Below, in pieces: positions 12,128 through 23,035 of a stretch of 64,000 nucleotides of DNA. Each line of letters starts with the position of its first letter. Position 1 is the stretch's first letter. The translations under genes were made by a program, and so were the position numbers. The notes under the pieces were generated by a model, which did no database searches, was not told the origin of the DNA, and saw nothing but the letters and a program-made list of their open reading frames with translations. The stretch is from the NCBI GenBank assembly GCA_932294295.1, contig OW028580.1, positions 11,561,374 through 11,625,373 on the forward strand, read 5' to 3'. The DNA comes from Alitta virens (Eukaryota > Annelida > Polychaeta > Phyllodocida > Nereididae).

Positions 12128-12748
12128 GTATCAGATGGGTTGCTCGGCACTGGGGCATCCATTGCAGGGCATTGAGTGGTCGAGCGGCCGACCGGCCCGG
12201 AGCTACTACCGCGAGCAGAGGCATAGGCCTATATACTAGGCCAAGTCAGACCCCCTAACCCCCCCCCCCTCCTTTTGGATCCGCTACTGTTGTATACCTG
12301 GTCATGAGTGTTAATTAAAACGTTATTTTGAAAGGTCAACGTTATTTTGTAAATGCTATGATGATGGTACCTGAAAATGTTCTATGAACCAAATTTGCAA
12401 GAGAACTATTAAAATAACCCAATGTTTCGCATTTGACCTTGACCTTTAATTACCCCCAGGGTAAACATCAATATAATATCTCAATACATTTTGTTCAAGT
12501 TTTTACAATTAATACTAAGGGAGATATGATTTTTTTTTTTATCTGAAAGTTCAATGTCACCTGTGAGCTTGACCTTTGACACCCTCAAGTGGCTATAGCT
12601 TGCGTCTTCAATTGTAAAATTTGATGGTTTTAATAGCTCATTAGAATTTCAAAAAAGACTATTATTCCCCTGGTCCCTTGTAAAACAACTTAATTATTAA
12701 AATGTATTTAAGAAAAATAGGGCAGACCGGAGCTGGTTGTCACACGGG
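12128..12748. other. spacer, no gene seen
   Basis: Contains a lone hAT-MITE right-end motif (about 12278-12290) and a poly-T run near 12530. No gene recognised. Confidence 0.45.
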
Positions 12749-12751
12749 TTA

Positions 12752-12796
12752 AGGGGGTTTCACACATAGCCGGATCAGACGCAGGAGCGTCCCGGA
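12752..12796. repeat. Harb1 left terminal inverted repeat
   Basis: 45 bp identical to the reverse complement of 17417-17461. Confidence 0.97.
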
Positions 12797-13200
12797 GGTC
12801 AACTCCGTAATACTCCCGCATACTCCGGGGAAAGGCGTATAGACATCTTGTTCATGTCCGGGAGTGTCCGGCATTGTCCGGCATGGTCCGGTATCTCCGG
12901 GGGACTCCGGCAAAAAATTAAACATGTTTAATTTTTCATGCCGGAGATCCCGGAATAGTGAAATCCGTGTTGGGCCGTGTAGATCCGTGTAGACTCCCAG
13001 TAGACTCCGTCGATATCCGGGGACCTCCGTATTGACACCGAAAGACTTCGTGTGATCTCCGGCTAAGTCCGGCGTCAACCGGGCGTGAAAAGTACGCTCC
13101 GGAGAGCACAAGGAGCAACTCGGTTCCACACGAGTGAACTAGGACCAACACGGAGTCTAAACGGAGTGAACAGGGAGAGCGGGTTTACATGTCATTTGCT
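12797..13200. repeat. Harb1 left subterminal repeats, ~10-bp phase
   Basis: Dense TCCGG/CTCCG/CCGTGT motifs, clearest at 12855-12912 where TGTCCGGCAT-like decamers follow one another at 10-bp spacing. Likely binding sites for element proteins; this role is inferred. Confidence 0.75.
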
Positions 13201-13321
13201 TGACCCGGTTAACTCCGTTATGTACACGGTGTCACACGAGATCAATGCGGACATACAGGAGTGAACTGGGTGTCAAGACGGAGTTAATTAAACTGACACG
13301 GAGTGAGTACGGATGCCTGAG

Positions 13322-13329
13322 TATATATA
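13322..13329 (+). promoter_or_regulatory. TATA box of Harb1 MADF gene
   Basis: TATATATA lies 147 bp upstream of the ATG at 13476, just inside the subterminal repeats. Position and sequence fit a pol II core promoter. Confidence 0.6.
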
Positions 13330-13475
13330 CAACCGCCGTCTTTGGAGAAGCATCATTCCACCGCCCGCCGTTCATCGTTGATCATCGAAGTAATTCATTT
13401 ATCATCCACCATTTCTTCTGGATATTACCTTCTGGATTGCTGCTGCTGCTACTGCCGTTTCTTAAATTAACCACC

Positions 13476-15405
13476 ATGCCACCTAGGAGAGGAAAGGGGA
13501 GGCCTGGCAAGAAGACTGTTGTCCAAGAGGAACCTGCACCACCTGCTGCTGTTGAAGAAGATGTAGCCAGTAATACCTCTTCAAGTCCGCAAGGCATGCC
13601 AGATTTACCTGGGCCAGTTGTACCTGCTGCACCTGCAGTACCTCCTACTGCAGCTCCACCCCCACCTGCAGCAAGAGCGAAGAGGCAGAAAAAGGAAGCC
13701 CTGAACCTCACAGAAGACCAGGAACAAGATGTGGCCGACTGGTACCGGTCCCAGGAGATGTTGTATAACCGGCGGCTTGCTCAATACAAGCGGATAGACA
13801 TAAAATCGCGAATGATAGACCAGAAGGCGAAGGAGCTGGATTGTACTGCGCAGCAGCTGAAAACTTGGATAGACTCAATGCGCACTGCAGTTGGGAAGCT
13901 CACGGATCCAACCAAGAAGCCTTCTGGTGGGGCCGCTAGAATCCTGACAGACCGGGACAACTGGATAATGGAGAATTTCGGCTACCTCGAACGCCACATC
14001 AAGAGGGTTGATGCTGGGAAGAGAAAGAAAGGTGGGCAGCTTTCCCAGAGCTTATCAGCCAAAACTCCAACCAGCAGCAACAGACCTACCACTGAGGATG
14101 ACACGTCTGAAGCTGAGGAGGTCATTGTCGATAGTTCGGATGATGGTGGCAGGGATTCCGATACAAGCAGGTCCAAGGGTGGGCCTTACAAGGGCGACAG
14201 CAGCAGCAGCACGAGGAAGATGGGGGCCCCTCCTCCAAGCAAGAAGACGTCCAGACGTCAGCCTCGTCATCATCATGACTGTGATGTATCCAGCCTTGCA
14301 GCTAGTGGAGATGGAATTGCTACACAAGCTGTCACTCAAGTAAGTATACTGCTTCAGTTGCCATGATAATCAAGATAATCGTATTGTAATGTTGCAGTTT
14401 AAAGTTGTAATTGTAATCTTGCAGTTTAAAGTTGTAATTGTAATCTTGCAGTTTAAAGTTGTAATTGTAATCTTGCATTTTAAAGTTGTAGCTTTTCCAT
14501 AGTAGAAAGTGGTAGCTTTGTTTCTTGGCACTTCCAGTGTTCACTGTATGGTGATGTGTCTTTTCAGTACATTGTCAATAATGCACATGCTATTGCAGTT
14601 GCCATGTGACTTACTCTAATGTTGTGTTTTTTCCTATTTCCAGCTGATTGAAAAAGCCACCGATCTGCAGAGGGACATGCACAGCAAGTTGAGTCAGCCG
14701 ACGGACTCAGGCAGCTTGTCCAAGAGGGTCTTCACGGACATGATCTACCACGAGGTGATGCAGATGGACACCGAGACTTGGTGGGATTACCAGGCCCAAA
14801 CCTTAAACAACCTGATGCAGTTTAAGCAGGCGTATCGTCGCAAGCGCCAGCAGCAACAGCAACAGCAGCAGCAACAGCAACTGCAACAGCAACAGCAGTA
14901 TCATCAGTTTCTGCCTCCTGTCCCTCAGCAGCATCAGCAGCAGTTCGTCCTCCCTGCTCCTACAGCCAGTTCATCCGGTCCTCCTGTGCAGATGTTCCCT
15001 CATCATCAGCATTCATCCAGCCCTGCTGCCCAGATGTTCGCACAGCATTCATCCAGCCCTGCTGCCCAGATGTTCGCACAGCATTCATCCAGCCCTGCTG
15101 CCCGGATGTTCGCTACTCCATCCGGCCCTTCGCCCCAGCCTCTCGTGTCGGCTGCCCCTTCTTCTTCGTCTGTGCCTGCACCGACCCCCCCTCCTGCGAC
15201 ATCTTCTACCATTATCAGTCAGGCCTGGTTGACTTCAGGTCCTTCTCATGGTCGTCCTTCCATGTCACCACAGGATTGCAGCACGCCTCAGGATGTTTCG
15301 CTCACCAGCTACTTGTTGAACACTAGTGTGGGGGGAATGGTTGGTGGTGATGACCATAACTCCTCCTTTTCGGTGCCCACGCCTCCAACTACCACAACCG
15401 AGTAA
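13476..15405 (+). CDS. Harb1 MADF/poly-Q DNA-binding protein, two exons
   Basis: Second gene of a PIF/Harbinger element; in this superfamily such a MADF/Myb-like partner is thought to bind the ends and help bring the transposase to DNA in the nucleus. Exon 1 is 13476-14339, exon 2 is 14644-15405; the intron has GTAAGT and TTTCCAG borders and is phase 0, giving 541 residues. The ATG at 13476 is chosen over the open frame upstream because it has a strong context (ACCACCATG) and follows a TATA box. Residues 1-78 are basic then Pro/Ala rich; residues 80-175 form a MADF-like trihelical domain with WYRSQEMLYNRR and LKTWIDSMRT; 185-285 are Ser-rich and acidic; 306-350 is a second conserved block (KRVFTDMIYHE, WWDYQAQTLNNLM); Gln-rich tract from 357 to about 380; then three 12-residue HSSSPAAQMFAQ repeats. 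Harb2 and the 34.7-kb relic encode the same layout. Confidence 0.88.
14340..14643 (+). other. intron of Harb1 MADF gene
   Basis: 304 bp, GTAAGT donor and CTATTTCCAG acceptor, phase 0. It contains about three tandem copies of a TTGTAATTGTAATCTTGCAG unit at 14376-14490. The equivalent place in Harb2 has no intron. Confidence 0.85.
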
Positions 15406-15629
15406 TGTTGAGCTGAAAATGAACAATGAACTTTATTGAAATGAACAATGAACTGTTATTACTTATGTTTGCATGTGAACTGTATACCGATGAAGTTAAA
15501 TGTAATGAACAATGTAAACTGTATTACATGACAATAATTAAATGATGTGTATTTTTTGCACTTGTGTGCTGCAGAAGTCTGAAGTTTGCTATTAATTAAA
15601 TGTTGAAACTTACATCATTCGTGTTGTTT
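15406..15629. other. Harb1 convergent 3' ends
   Basis: Short AT-rich gap between the two stop codons. It includes two repeats of an ATGAACAATGAACT phrase and ATTAAA-like signals on plus (about 15536 and 15594). Confidence 0.5.
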
Positions 15630-16994
15630 TCAAATCTTGTCTTGCTGCCATGGTACACTCCCAGCTGCTGAGTTCACGTAGCTGACCAAGTATTGCCGCA
15701 TTTCCTTGGCTGCTCTGTTGGTGTTGCCTCTGAACACATGTCCCATGTCTGCTAGATTGGCAGCATTCTCCCTCCATGCACCTGGGATGATCTCAAGGAT
15801 GTCTGCATTTTCCTGGTCCACAGCATTCACTTGAGCAGTTGGATATCTCACCCTCAGTAGGTTGTGCAACACACAGCAAGCAAGAGTTATGGTACACACT
15901 CTGTCAGGACTTTGAGGCATTGTTGTGAGGAGACACCTGAACCTGGCAGCCAAAAGTCCAAATGCATTCTCTACCACCCGTCTAGCTCTAGAAAGTCTGT
16001 AGTTGAAGATTCTGTCTTCCATGCTCATGTTCCTGTGAGGCAGAGGCTTCATCATCCAAGTCTGCAGTCCAAAGGCATCATCCCCAACTATGAAGTAAGG
16101 CACTGGTTGGTCATCATTAGGCAGGTTATCTGGTTCAGGTAATCCAATGTTCCCACTTTCTAGCGCTTCCTTCAATTCTGTCTGGCTAAACACTCCAGCA
16201 TCTGAGCCTGATCCACTGGCACCAATGTCAACGTAGAGGAACTTGTATTCAGCATCAACTACAGCCAGTAGGACAATAGAGAAAAATCCCTTGTAGTTGT
16301 AGAACAGGGATCCAGACTTGGCAGGACATCTGATGGCAACGTGCTTCCCATCAATGGCGCCGACACAGTGGGGGAAGTTCCATCTGTTGTAGAATCCATT
16401 GGCAACTGCTTTCCAGGCTTCTGGGGTTACAGGACACTGCATGACTTCTGCTGAGTACTCGTCTATGATGGCCTGGCAGACTTCGATGACAAGGATAGAA
16501 ATGGTATTGAAGGCTACCCTAAATCCATACTGCAGAGACTTGTAGCTGTTGCCCGTACCCAGGTAGCGCAAGGTAATAGCCAGTTTCAATCCAGGTTCAA
16601 GGGCCCTCCTCCAAAAGGTATCCTGCTTTGTAATCCTAGGTCCCACTCTGGCAAGAACTTCATGGAATAAGTCAGGCTCCATCCTCATGAAATTCTTGAA
16701 GCCACCCACATCTTCTGCAGTCAATTCAGCCATCAGTTTTTCATACTGCCCATAAAGAGGTCTTCTTAGCAGCCAAGGTCGCACCCACATTTGCCTTCTT
16801 CTTCTTCGTCTTGGTGCAGCAGCAGCATTTTCTAATAGGTCATCTTCATCAGTTGATGTTGTGGCCCTCACTGCATCATCTTGCAGTTTGTGTTCTTCTT
16901 GCAGAATTATATCATTAGCAGCAGTCAATAGCTGGACTTGCATGTCCATGCACTTCAAATCCAATTCCACCCTGTCGTAGTGTGATAAAGACAT
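15630..16994 (-). CDS. PIF/Harbinger DDE transposase (Harb1)
   Basis: Cut-and-paste transposase of the DDE_Tnp_4 / HARBI1-like family; acts in the nucleus on the 45-bp ends and makes 3-bp TTA duplications. From the ATG at 16994 it is 454 residues with no break, the usual length. The frame is open further upstream to 17087 but has no ATG there and overlaps a TATTTAAA box, so 16994 is preferred. An Arg-rich stretch near residue 62 is followed by RPWLLRRPLYGQYEKLM. The catalytic triad is D215 (GAIDGKHVAIRC), D305 (VGDDAFG) and E342 (RRVVENAFGLLA), with 36 residues between the last two. NYKGFFSIVLLAVVDAEY and VDIGASGSGSDAGVF are family signatures. It converges on the MADF gene and probably needs that protein. 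Intact copy, likely functional by sequence. Confidence 0.95.
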   Translation of the reverse strand: MSLSHYDRVELDLKCMDMQVQLLTAANDIILQEEHKLQDDAVRATTSTDEDDLLENAAAAPRRRRRRQMWVRPWLLRRPLYGQYEKLMAELTAEDVGGFKNFMRMEPDLFHEVLARVGPRITKQDTFWRRALEPGLKLAITLRYLGTGNSYKSLQYGFRVAFNTISILVIEVCQAIIDEYSAEVMQCPVTPEAWKAVANGFYNRWNFPHCVGAIDGKHVAIRCPAKSGSLFYNYKGFFSIVLLAVVDAEYKFLYVDIGASGSGSDAGVFSQTELKEALESGNIGLPEPDNLPNDDQPVPYFIVGDDAFGLQTWMMKPLPHRNMSMEDRIFNYRLSRARRVVENAFGLLAARFRCLLTTMPQSPDRVCTITLACCVLHNLLRVRYPTAQVNAVDQENADILEIIPGAWRENAANLADMGHVFRGNTNRAAKEMRQYLVSYVNSAAGSVPWQQDKI

Positions 16995-17075
16995 ATCCAA
17001 TTTTTCTGTAGTAGCAGCAACACCTTTGCAGTATGGTAGTCCGAAGTGGAATGATGGACAGTGGAACGCAGCCAG

Positions 17076-17083
17076 TTTAAATA
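17076..17083 (-). promoter_or_regulatory. TATA box of Harb1 transposase
   Basis: TATTTAAA on minus, 82 bp upstream of the ATG at 16994 and inside the right end of the element. Confidence 0.55.
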
Positions 17084-17099
17084 CCAATTTCAGAGCGAT

Positions 17100-17416
17100 C
17101 CGGGTGAAAACCGCTTAACTCCGTAGTGATATCGTAGTAAGGTCGTGTAACGATCGGGTATATCCGTGAAGGCCCCGTGTAACATCCGGTTCACTCCGGC
17201 ACAGTCGTGTTACCTCCGGCTACAACCGTGGCTCATTCCTTGTTTAACCGTGCTCCTCCGTACATATCCTTGTAGCACCCGTACACATCCGTGTCATGAC
17301 CGTGTTGCTCCTTGTTGCCTCCGTCTTGCCTTCGTGTCCACACCGCCCAATTATTTGTTTTTGTTTACATTTCTAACTTTTTCGCCCGGACCGCCCCGGA
17401 TTTGACGAAATTTCAT
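17100..17416. repeat. Harb1 right subterminal repeats, ~11-bp phase
   Basis: CCGTG/CTCCGG/TCCTTG motifs recur about every 10-11 bp between the transposase promoter and the right inverted repeat, mirroring the left side. Confidence 0.7.
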
Positions 17417-17461
17417 TCCGGGACGCTCCTGCGTCTGATCCGGCTATGTGTGAAACCCCCT
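17417..17461. repeat. Harb1 right terminal inverted repeat
   Basis: 45 bp identical to the reverse complement of 12752-12796. Confidence 0.97.
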
Positions 17462-17464
17462 TTA

Positions 17465-17984
17465 GTTGTCACTATCTGGATTTTAAAATTTCATATTTTT
17501 AACTCGCTATGTTTATTTGATCATTTTTGAAAAGCAGTTGGAGAAACTTCATCAAAGGTCTTGCACATGTATATCACCCAAGTCAATCCGTTTGTGACAA
17601 TCAACACCCGCGTAGTGTGACAACCTTTCCCAGCTATGGGGCAGGATGTCACAGTTGGAATACATTGTTGTTTTTATTATTTCTTTTTGTGACAATGGTG
17701 TGAAATGTGTAAGCAACACAACCCATTAAAGAGCAACATATGGTAGTGTTACTGATGATCAATGTTATTAATTGTAAAAATAAGCTCAACATAATAAAAA
17801 AAAAGTGACAACCAGCCCCCTACAGTAGAACATAACATGCGATTGAGACTATACCCTTAGTGCTAATTTAACTGGTATTAATTTGGCAATTACTGTAATA
17901 TTTAATAGACTTTATGTAAAAAGTCTTAATCTGTGATTTTAATTGTGCAAGCTGACTCTGCAGAATCTGATTGTCTTCCATTTG
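17465..17984. other. spacer, no gene seen
   Basis: AT-rich DNA between Harb1 and a minisatellite; no recognised motif. Confidence 0.5.
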
Positions 17985-18270
17985 TGTTAATAGAGAGGTG
18001 GTCTTAATAATGAGGTGGTCTTACTAGTGAAATATGGTTTGATAACAAGTTGGTCTAAATAGTGAGATGGTCCTCATAGTGATTTGGTTTAATAGTGAAG
18101 TGGTCTTAATAGAGAGGTACTCTTAATAGTCTTCACAGTGAGCCCAATTAAGTGAGGTGGTCTTAATTGTGAGTTTTTAACAGAGAGGTGGTCTCAAGAG
18201 TGAGGTGGTCTTACTAGTAAGGTAGTTTTAATATAAGGTAGTTTTAATAGAGAGGTGATCTGCATAGTGA
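17985..18270. repeat. GAGGTGGTCTTAATAGT minisatellite
   Basis: About a dozen imperfect tandem copies of an 18-20-bp unit (GAGGTGGTCTTAATAGT), related to scattered motifs at 8440-9430. Confidence 0.8.
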
Positions 18271-18758
18271 TGGTTTAATGCTATAATACAGTTGTACAAC
18301 TATCACAATTATACAACCTTTACAGTTCAGCTTCAGTTCAGATAATTTTATTTCACTAATCATAACACGTAAATGGTAAAAAATAAAATATTATATTATT
18401 AAAAATTCAAAAGCTCATTAAAAAAATTTTTTTATAGTTATAATAACTGTAGCTCTTATTCTTTTATATAGGCCTAGGTTATCTCTAAATTTGATCGACC
18501 ATACTTTGTCTTTAGTGATCCAATATTTCTTTTTATGGATACTTATTTTACTTTATATGTTTTTTTGGTATGTGTTTGTCAATGGCTGCATTTCATAGAT
18601 CATTCAAAATACAATAAATGTTTGGATTATATTCTGAAACTGAAACTTACTTAACAACCGTGCCTTGGCAATTTCATCTTTTAAACCTTAAAAAATAAGC
18701 TTGTGGACTGTTTGTGAATATTGTATATGACAGTAATTGTCTTTTGACCTGTCAAATG
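18271..18758. other. spacer, no gene seen
   Basis: AT-rich; may include 3' parts of the adjoining LINE, but no tail could be placed. Confidence 0.4.
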
Positions 18759-19258
18759 TTAAATAATCAAGAGGTGATCAGAAAGTTTATACATTAATAT
18801 ACCTGAGGTTATATCGGAAAAAGTATCAGAAATCGGTTGTCGATCAAAGTCACACTTGGGTGGTTGAATGTGTGGGCAAAGTGATGTCTCAAGAAAAGTA
18901 CTGATATAATCATCGGTATATCTCTTCAGCAAATCGATGTTAAAATCACCAATTAATAGTATTTCAGAATTTGTACCATGAAAATTGCACAGAATTTGAC
19001 CCAGTTCATTAGTGAAGTTAGTATAGTTGTCGATGTTTTCCGTAGAGGGCCGATAAATGACATCAATAACAATTTTATTTTTATTATAGAAAATAGTTGT
19101 TGATTCTAAAGATATTCCAATAAATAAACCATCCAAGATTTGACTTACACTGTCATTCTCAATAGGTAACAGTCTATATGCTTTCTTCCATGAGAACTTG
19201 CCCTCTGGGACTTGTAATTTGTAACCATTAATCTCAAAGATTGAAGCCCTATTATGAA
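18759..19258 (-). pseudogene. LINE endonuclease (APE-type) fragment
   Basis: An open frame of about 165 codons reads on minus from 19253 to a stop at 18759. It matches the apurinic-type endonuclease of non-LTR retrotransposons: VIYRPSTEN, then ILLIGDFNIDLL (catalytic-site GDFN), and near the end LSDHLLI (the conserved SDH). In a LINE this domain nicks the target for reverse transcription. No reverse transcriptase follows, so the copy is 3'-truncated, and its 5' side is cut by the hAT-like MITE that begins at 19259. Clade is probably CR1/Jockey-like; I cannot narrow it further. Confidence 0.85.
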
Positions 19259-19389
19259 CAGGGGCGGATCCAGAAAAAATCCGGCGGGGGTTGACAATTA
19301 AAATGTATCATAGGGACCACTGAATTCAATTAAAATGTACTAGGCAGGGGGGGGGGAGAGGGTTTAACCCCCAACCTAATCCGCTACTG
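19259..19389. mobile_element. hAT-like MITE, second copy
   Basis: Starts CAGGGGCGGATCC and ends ATCCGCTACTG, the same termini as 11960-12119, with a G-run in the core. The 8-bp flanks do not match, so no target duplication is shown. It abuts the LINE endonuclease fragment. Confidence 0.55.
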
Positions 19390-19720
19390 TAAAAGGACCG
19401 AGAGAATTGCCGTAATAATAAAGATACATTTGGGAGTTCACTGAATTTGGCATTCAAGGATTGACAATTAAGACTTAACATTCAAAATGACCCACTTATA
19501 TAGGAAATTATTTAAATGTTAGGACCAGTAGAAGGAAAAGTTTAATGAAATGAAGCTCATAAAAAAACACAAACAGCCAACAGACACAACATATGAGCAA
19601 AGATCAAACACATTGACCATGAAAAATGTTACCTGCTAATTTATTATTTATAGATATATATGTAATGGTGTAAAATTCAGCACTGAAATGTATTCCCGTT
19701 AAATTACATATTTTTTCTCT
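19390..19720. other. spacer, no gene seen
   Basis: AT-rich spacer with no recognised feature. Confidence 0.45.
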
Positions 19721-19721
19721 T

Positions 19722-20322
19722 CACCCTTCACACATAGCCGGATCAGACGCCGGAGTGTCACGGAGTAGAATTTCTTTCACTCCGGGGTGGTCCAGGAACG
19801 AAGGGCTGAAAATGTCAACAAAAAAGAAATGTTTGGCGGTGTGTACACGATGGCAATACGGTGTCAACAAGGAGCAACACGGAGAGGTCCCCGGTTGTTG
19901 GCGGAGTTAACACGACTGTCCCGGAAGAGTGCGGAGTGAACCGGATTTTACACGGTACCTTCGCACGTGTTGGTCCTTGTACTCTCCGGCGTACATGGTG
20001 GTGAAATTTTCATGCCCGGTTGACGCCGGACTTAGCTGGAGATAACATGAAGTATGCCGGAGTCAATACGGAGATTTCCGGAGATCGGCGGAGTCTACTG
20101 GGAGTCTACACGGATCAACACGGATTAAATTACTCCGGGACCTCCGGCATAAAAAATTGAACATGTTTAATTTTTCCCCCGGAGGCCCACGGTGGTCCCG
20201 GACCCCGGACCATGCCGGACAATGCCAGAAATAAACACGAGGTCTACACAGTATTACCCGTAGTATGTCAGAGTGATACTCCGGGATGCTCCGGCGTCTG
20301 ATCCGGCTATGTGTGAAGGGTG
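19722..20322. mobile_element. Harbinger family-1 MITE
   Basis: About 600 bp with inverted ends CACCCTTCACACATAGCCGG, followed by ATCAGACGCCGGAG, nearly the Harb1 end. The interior is only subterminal repeats (CGGAGT, ACACGG, TCCGG), with no gene. It is a non-autonomous derivative that Harb1 proteins could act on; the target duplication is unclear. Confidence 0.85.
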
Positions 20323-20988
20323 CTTTATGCATAATAACCAGAATTAGTAAGGATGTCAAAATAACTACTAATTTCACTGACATGCCAATCAATTAATTTG
20401 GTGGTTTGAACAACAACAACAAGTATTGAGTTAATTGGCCAAACATTCAATTAATTTAATAGTTTGAACAACAACAACACATCAACTATACTAAACATTA
20501 TATGTGAACAAAAAAGGGCAATACCAGTATCTGCATAAGAAATAAGATATATCAAGATGAAGCTTTTCAGACTGTTATTTCAATGATAATAATGACATAT
20601 ATTACAGCTTTTACAGAGAACTGTTACATGCCGGATGATGTCCCTCAATTAGCGACATGAAATTATTGAGCTATACCTTCTTAGACAAACATCATGCACA
20701 GATTCTAAAGCTTCAGAATATAATATGGTACTTCTATCATCCCTGTAGCTGAATTATAGTAATTCGAAGAGCCCTAAAATCAAGTACACTCTTAGAAACG
20801 ACTGTATGTTGCAGAAAAATATCTGTTTCTAGACAGTGATTGTTTACAAGAAAAAGTATGTTGGTTAGCTCACAAGTTCAATGTCTAATTTATATAAGGC
20901 CAAACAATATCTTGGCTGATTTTAAACAAAATTTTGGATGGACACCAGTGAAAAAAACGTCTGAAACCAGACGTGTACTCCTGTCTAA
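20323..20988. other. spacer, no gene seen
   Basis: Contains two AACAACAACA-containing repeats (about 20410 and 20468) sharing a TTAATTTGGTGGTTTGAAC-like phrase. No gene recognised. Confidence 0.45.
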
Positions 20989-20989
20989 A

Positions 20990-21620
20990 AGGCCTATCTC
21001 ACATAGCCGAGTGACAATGCCGAGTGATGCCGAGTGCTTAATAAATTAGGCAGTCGGGAATACATAGCTCTGCATGCCGACCACTCTGGAAAAGCTCGTA
21101 AATACACAGCAATACTCGTAGAACGATCGTAAAGTTTTAAACATGTTTAAAACATTTTAGGATTGTCGCCGAGCAAATTTTCTCTGAAATTGCTCGGGAT
21201 TTACATGGGATTAACTCGCCCTGCACTCTGAGAGTACACTTGATCACTCGGAGAGTACACTTGGTCACTCTGGGAGTACACTTGGTCAGATGGATTGCTG
21301 TGTGGACGTGATTTCCTCGCCGAGTGACCGGCGTGTGAAGAAGGCGAGCAATCGGCGAGCAATCTGCGAGCGATCGGGGAGCAATCGGCAAGGCCTTGCT
21401 GACCGAGTGGTCGGCATGTAAAGATGAGTTATTGGCTTGACACTCGGATCAATGTCAGCGAGCAATCGCCGAGCAATCTGCGAGCGATCGGCGAGCGATC
21501 GGCGAGACCTTGCAGACTTGCTTTTTCTAGTCATCAAATGACCAAGAGTGAAGCCGATTGATTGCTTTCCAGCGATCGTCATTACTCTGCTTTGTCACTC
21601 GGCTATGTGAGATAGTGGCT
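20990..21620. mobile_element. Harbinger family-2 MITE
   Basis: About 630 bp with inverted ends AGGCCTATCTCACATAGCCG ... CGGCTATGTGAGATAGTGGC, the Harb2 ends. The interior is arrays of GGCGAGCAATC at 11-bp spacing (21340-21405 and 21455-21515). It has no gene; open frames across it are repeat artefacts. Confidence 0.88.
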
Positions 21621-21623
21621 TTA

Positions 21624-22555
21624 TAAGAGTGTACATATAGTATTACTCAGCAATTATATTAATTATTTATGATAAAGAATGAACATCCGTACAATAATAT
21701 AACTTATCCTTTGGTGTTTTTTTTTTCTTCTAGAAAGTTGGTGTTTGAAACAACTTAAAACCAAAGTGACATAATGGTACATGCTGCACGTCACCTATCG
21801 GATATTTTCGGAAGCAGGTTCAGAGAAGCCTTCCATTCTAGCATGTTGGAAATTGCTTGCGGAGTTTGCTAATATCATACCATAGGCATAGAAGCATAGC
21901 CTGGGCACCTGGTGCGCCATAACTTATGTGTGATAGCCATTTTGTAAGGTATGCAGTGTGAAGATATTAGCAACAAAAATCACATTTGTGCATTTCAGGG
22001 AAACCTGGCGGAGTTTGGTAGGTAAGGCTGCTGTACTAACATTTTTTTCCCACCCTAAACTCATATTCACTGAAATAATACTATTTAAACTATTTTATGC
22101 TACTCAGTCTGAGTCAATCATTAAATATTGGCACATTATTATTATTATTTGGGGAGGGGGCGGGGGGCGGGAATTTATATGCAGAGGGTGGGGTGCTAAT
22201 AATTTTTATTATTTTTCTGGTAGCGAGGTTCATACATATACCATACAATTGAGGCAGCTACTGGATAGGGGAAATACATTATGGTATAAGGGTGAATCAA
22301 TTGGACATATTTATTAATTATAGGCCTAAATAGATCTATAAATCTACTGCCAGGATGTTTTAAAATGATTTTAGTCTTTCCTTTGAGTAACATTTTGCAA
22401 ATAAGCCAAACCATAAATAGTGATAAGCAATTCAGTCCTACGACATTAATTTGTGATTTAGCATTTTGTGTGTAGGCCTGCTATGTGTGATTGAATATCT
22501 GAAAAATTCACCCATGACAGATAATGAGGTTTTTTTTACTGAATTAAGATGTTTT
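21624..22555. other. spacer, no gene seen
   Basis: AT-rich with a G-run near 22152. No gene recognised. Confidence 0.45.
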
Positions 22556-22566
22556 CAATTGACAAG

Positions 22567-22567
<1 letters not shown>

Positions 22568-22599
<32 letters not shown>

Positions 22600-22620
22600 T
22601 ATATATATATGTGTGTGTAT
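22568..22620. repeat. (AT)n(AC)n(AT)n(GT)n microsatellite
   Basis: A symmetric dinucleotide tract that can fold on itself. Confidence 0.9.
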
Positions 22621-22873
22621 TTTAGTTATCTCTACTCAAATTGTTCATCTCATGATCTCCATAGGTGAACATCTGAGGATGGCAACTGGCGCCATCTATA
22701 ATATAAGCTGGCAATAGTCATTGCTGCAAATGGAAGCTTGCAGGTGTAGTCCTCTGATGAAAAACAATAACAAAACAAATTTATGGAAAATATGAATGCG
22801 CTTTAAAATCGGGTCAGTCCGTCTATAAGCGATCTTCCTAACACGGATGTGTAGCTGATTTCAGTCTGCAAAA

Positions 22874-22949
22874 ATGCCGTTCAGTTGTTCAGCGTACAAC
22901 TGCAAGAACAGAGAGCTGGTGGAATGAAATGCAAACTAACTTTCCACTC
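22874..22949 (+). pseudogene. THAP domain first-exon relic
   Basis: ATG at 22874 opens MPFSCSAYNCKNR, the start of a THAP zinc-finger domain, with the first two zinc-ligand cysteines (C5, C10). After about 17 codons an in-frame stop occurs, but one base-shift away the conserved TFHS follows, ending at 22949 in phase 2 before a possible GTTAGA donor. THAP domains are sequence-specific DNA-binding modules found in host regulators and in P-element-like transposases. No following THAP exon lies on this strand nearby, so this is a broken remnant. It is placed relative to the repeats at 23030-23330 as the THAP exon at 30809-31011 is to the copies at 29820-30480. Confidence 0.6.
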
Positions 22950-23035
22950 GTTAGATAATGGTCCATGTGTCATTAGATGGGACAATAATGCATTCAGGGT
23001 GCGACTGTAACATGCAGGCATGGCCGCATTGCAAA

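Larger units (their letters stand above)
12752..17461. mobile_element. complete PIF/Harbinger element (Harb1)
   Basis: A 4710-bp element flanked by the 3-bp duplication TTA (12749-12751 and 17462-17464), the hallmark of PIF/Harbinger. The terminal inverted repeats are identical over 45 bp and start AGGGGGTTTCACACATAGCC. It carries two convergent genes: a MADF-type DNA-binding protein on plus, starting 0.72 kb from the left end, and a DDE transposase on minus, starting 0.47 kb from the right end. Both genes lack disabling changes, each has a TATA box, and the ends are perfect. By sequence this is a potentially autonomous and recently inserted copy. The MITE at 19722-20322 shares its ends. Confidence 0.96.

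Noticed and set aside
13200..13475. 92-codon N-terminal extension of the Harb1 MADF protein
   Set aside because: It would start upstream of the TATA box in subterminal repeats, while a good ATG context exists at 13476.
16995..17087. 31-codon N-terminal extension of the Harb1 transposase
   Set aside because: The frame is open, but it has no ATG at 17087 and it overlaps the TATTTAAA promoter element.
21137..21582. Two overlapping Arg/Ser-rich frames near 21.3 kb
   Set aside because: Produced by GGCGAGCAATC repeats in the family-2 MITE; no conserved domain.
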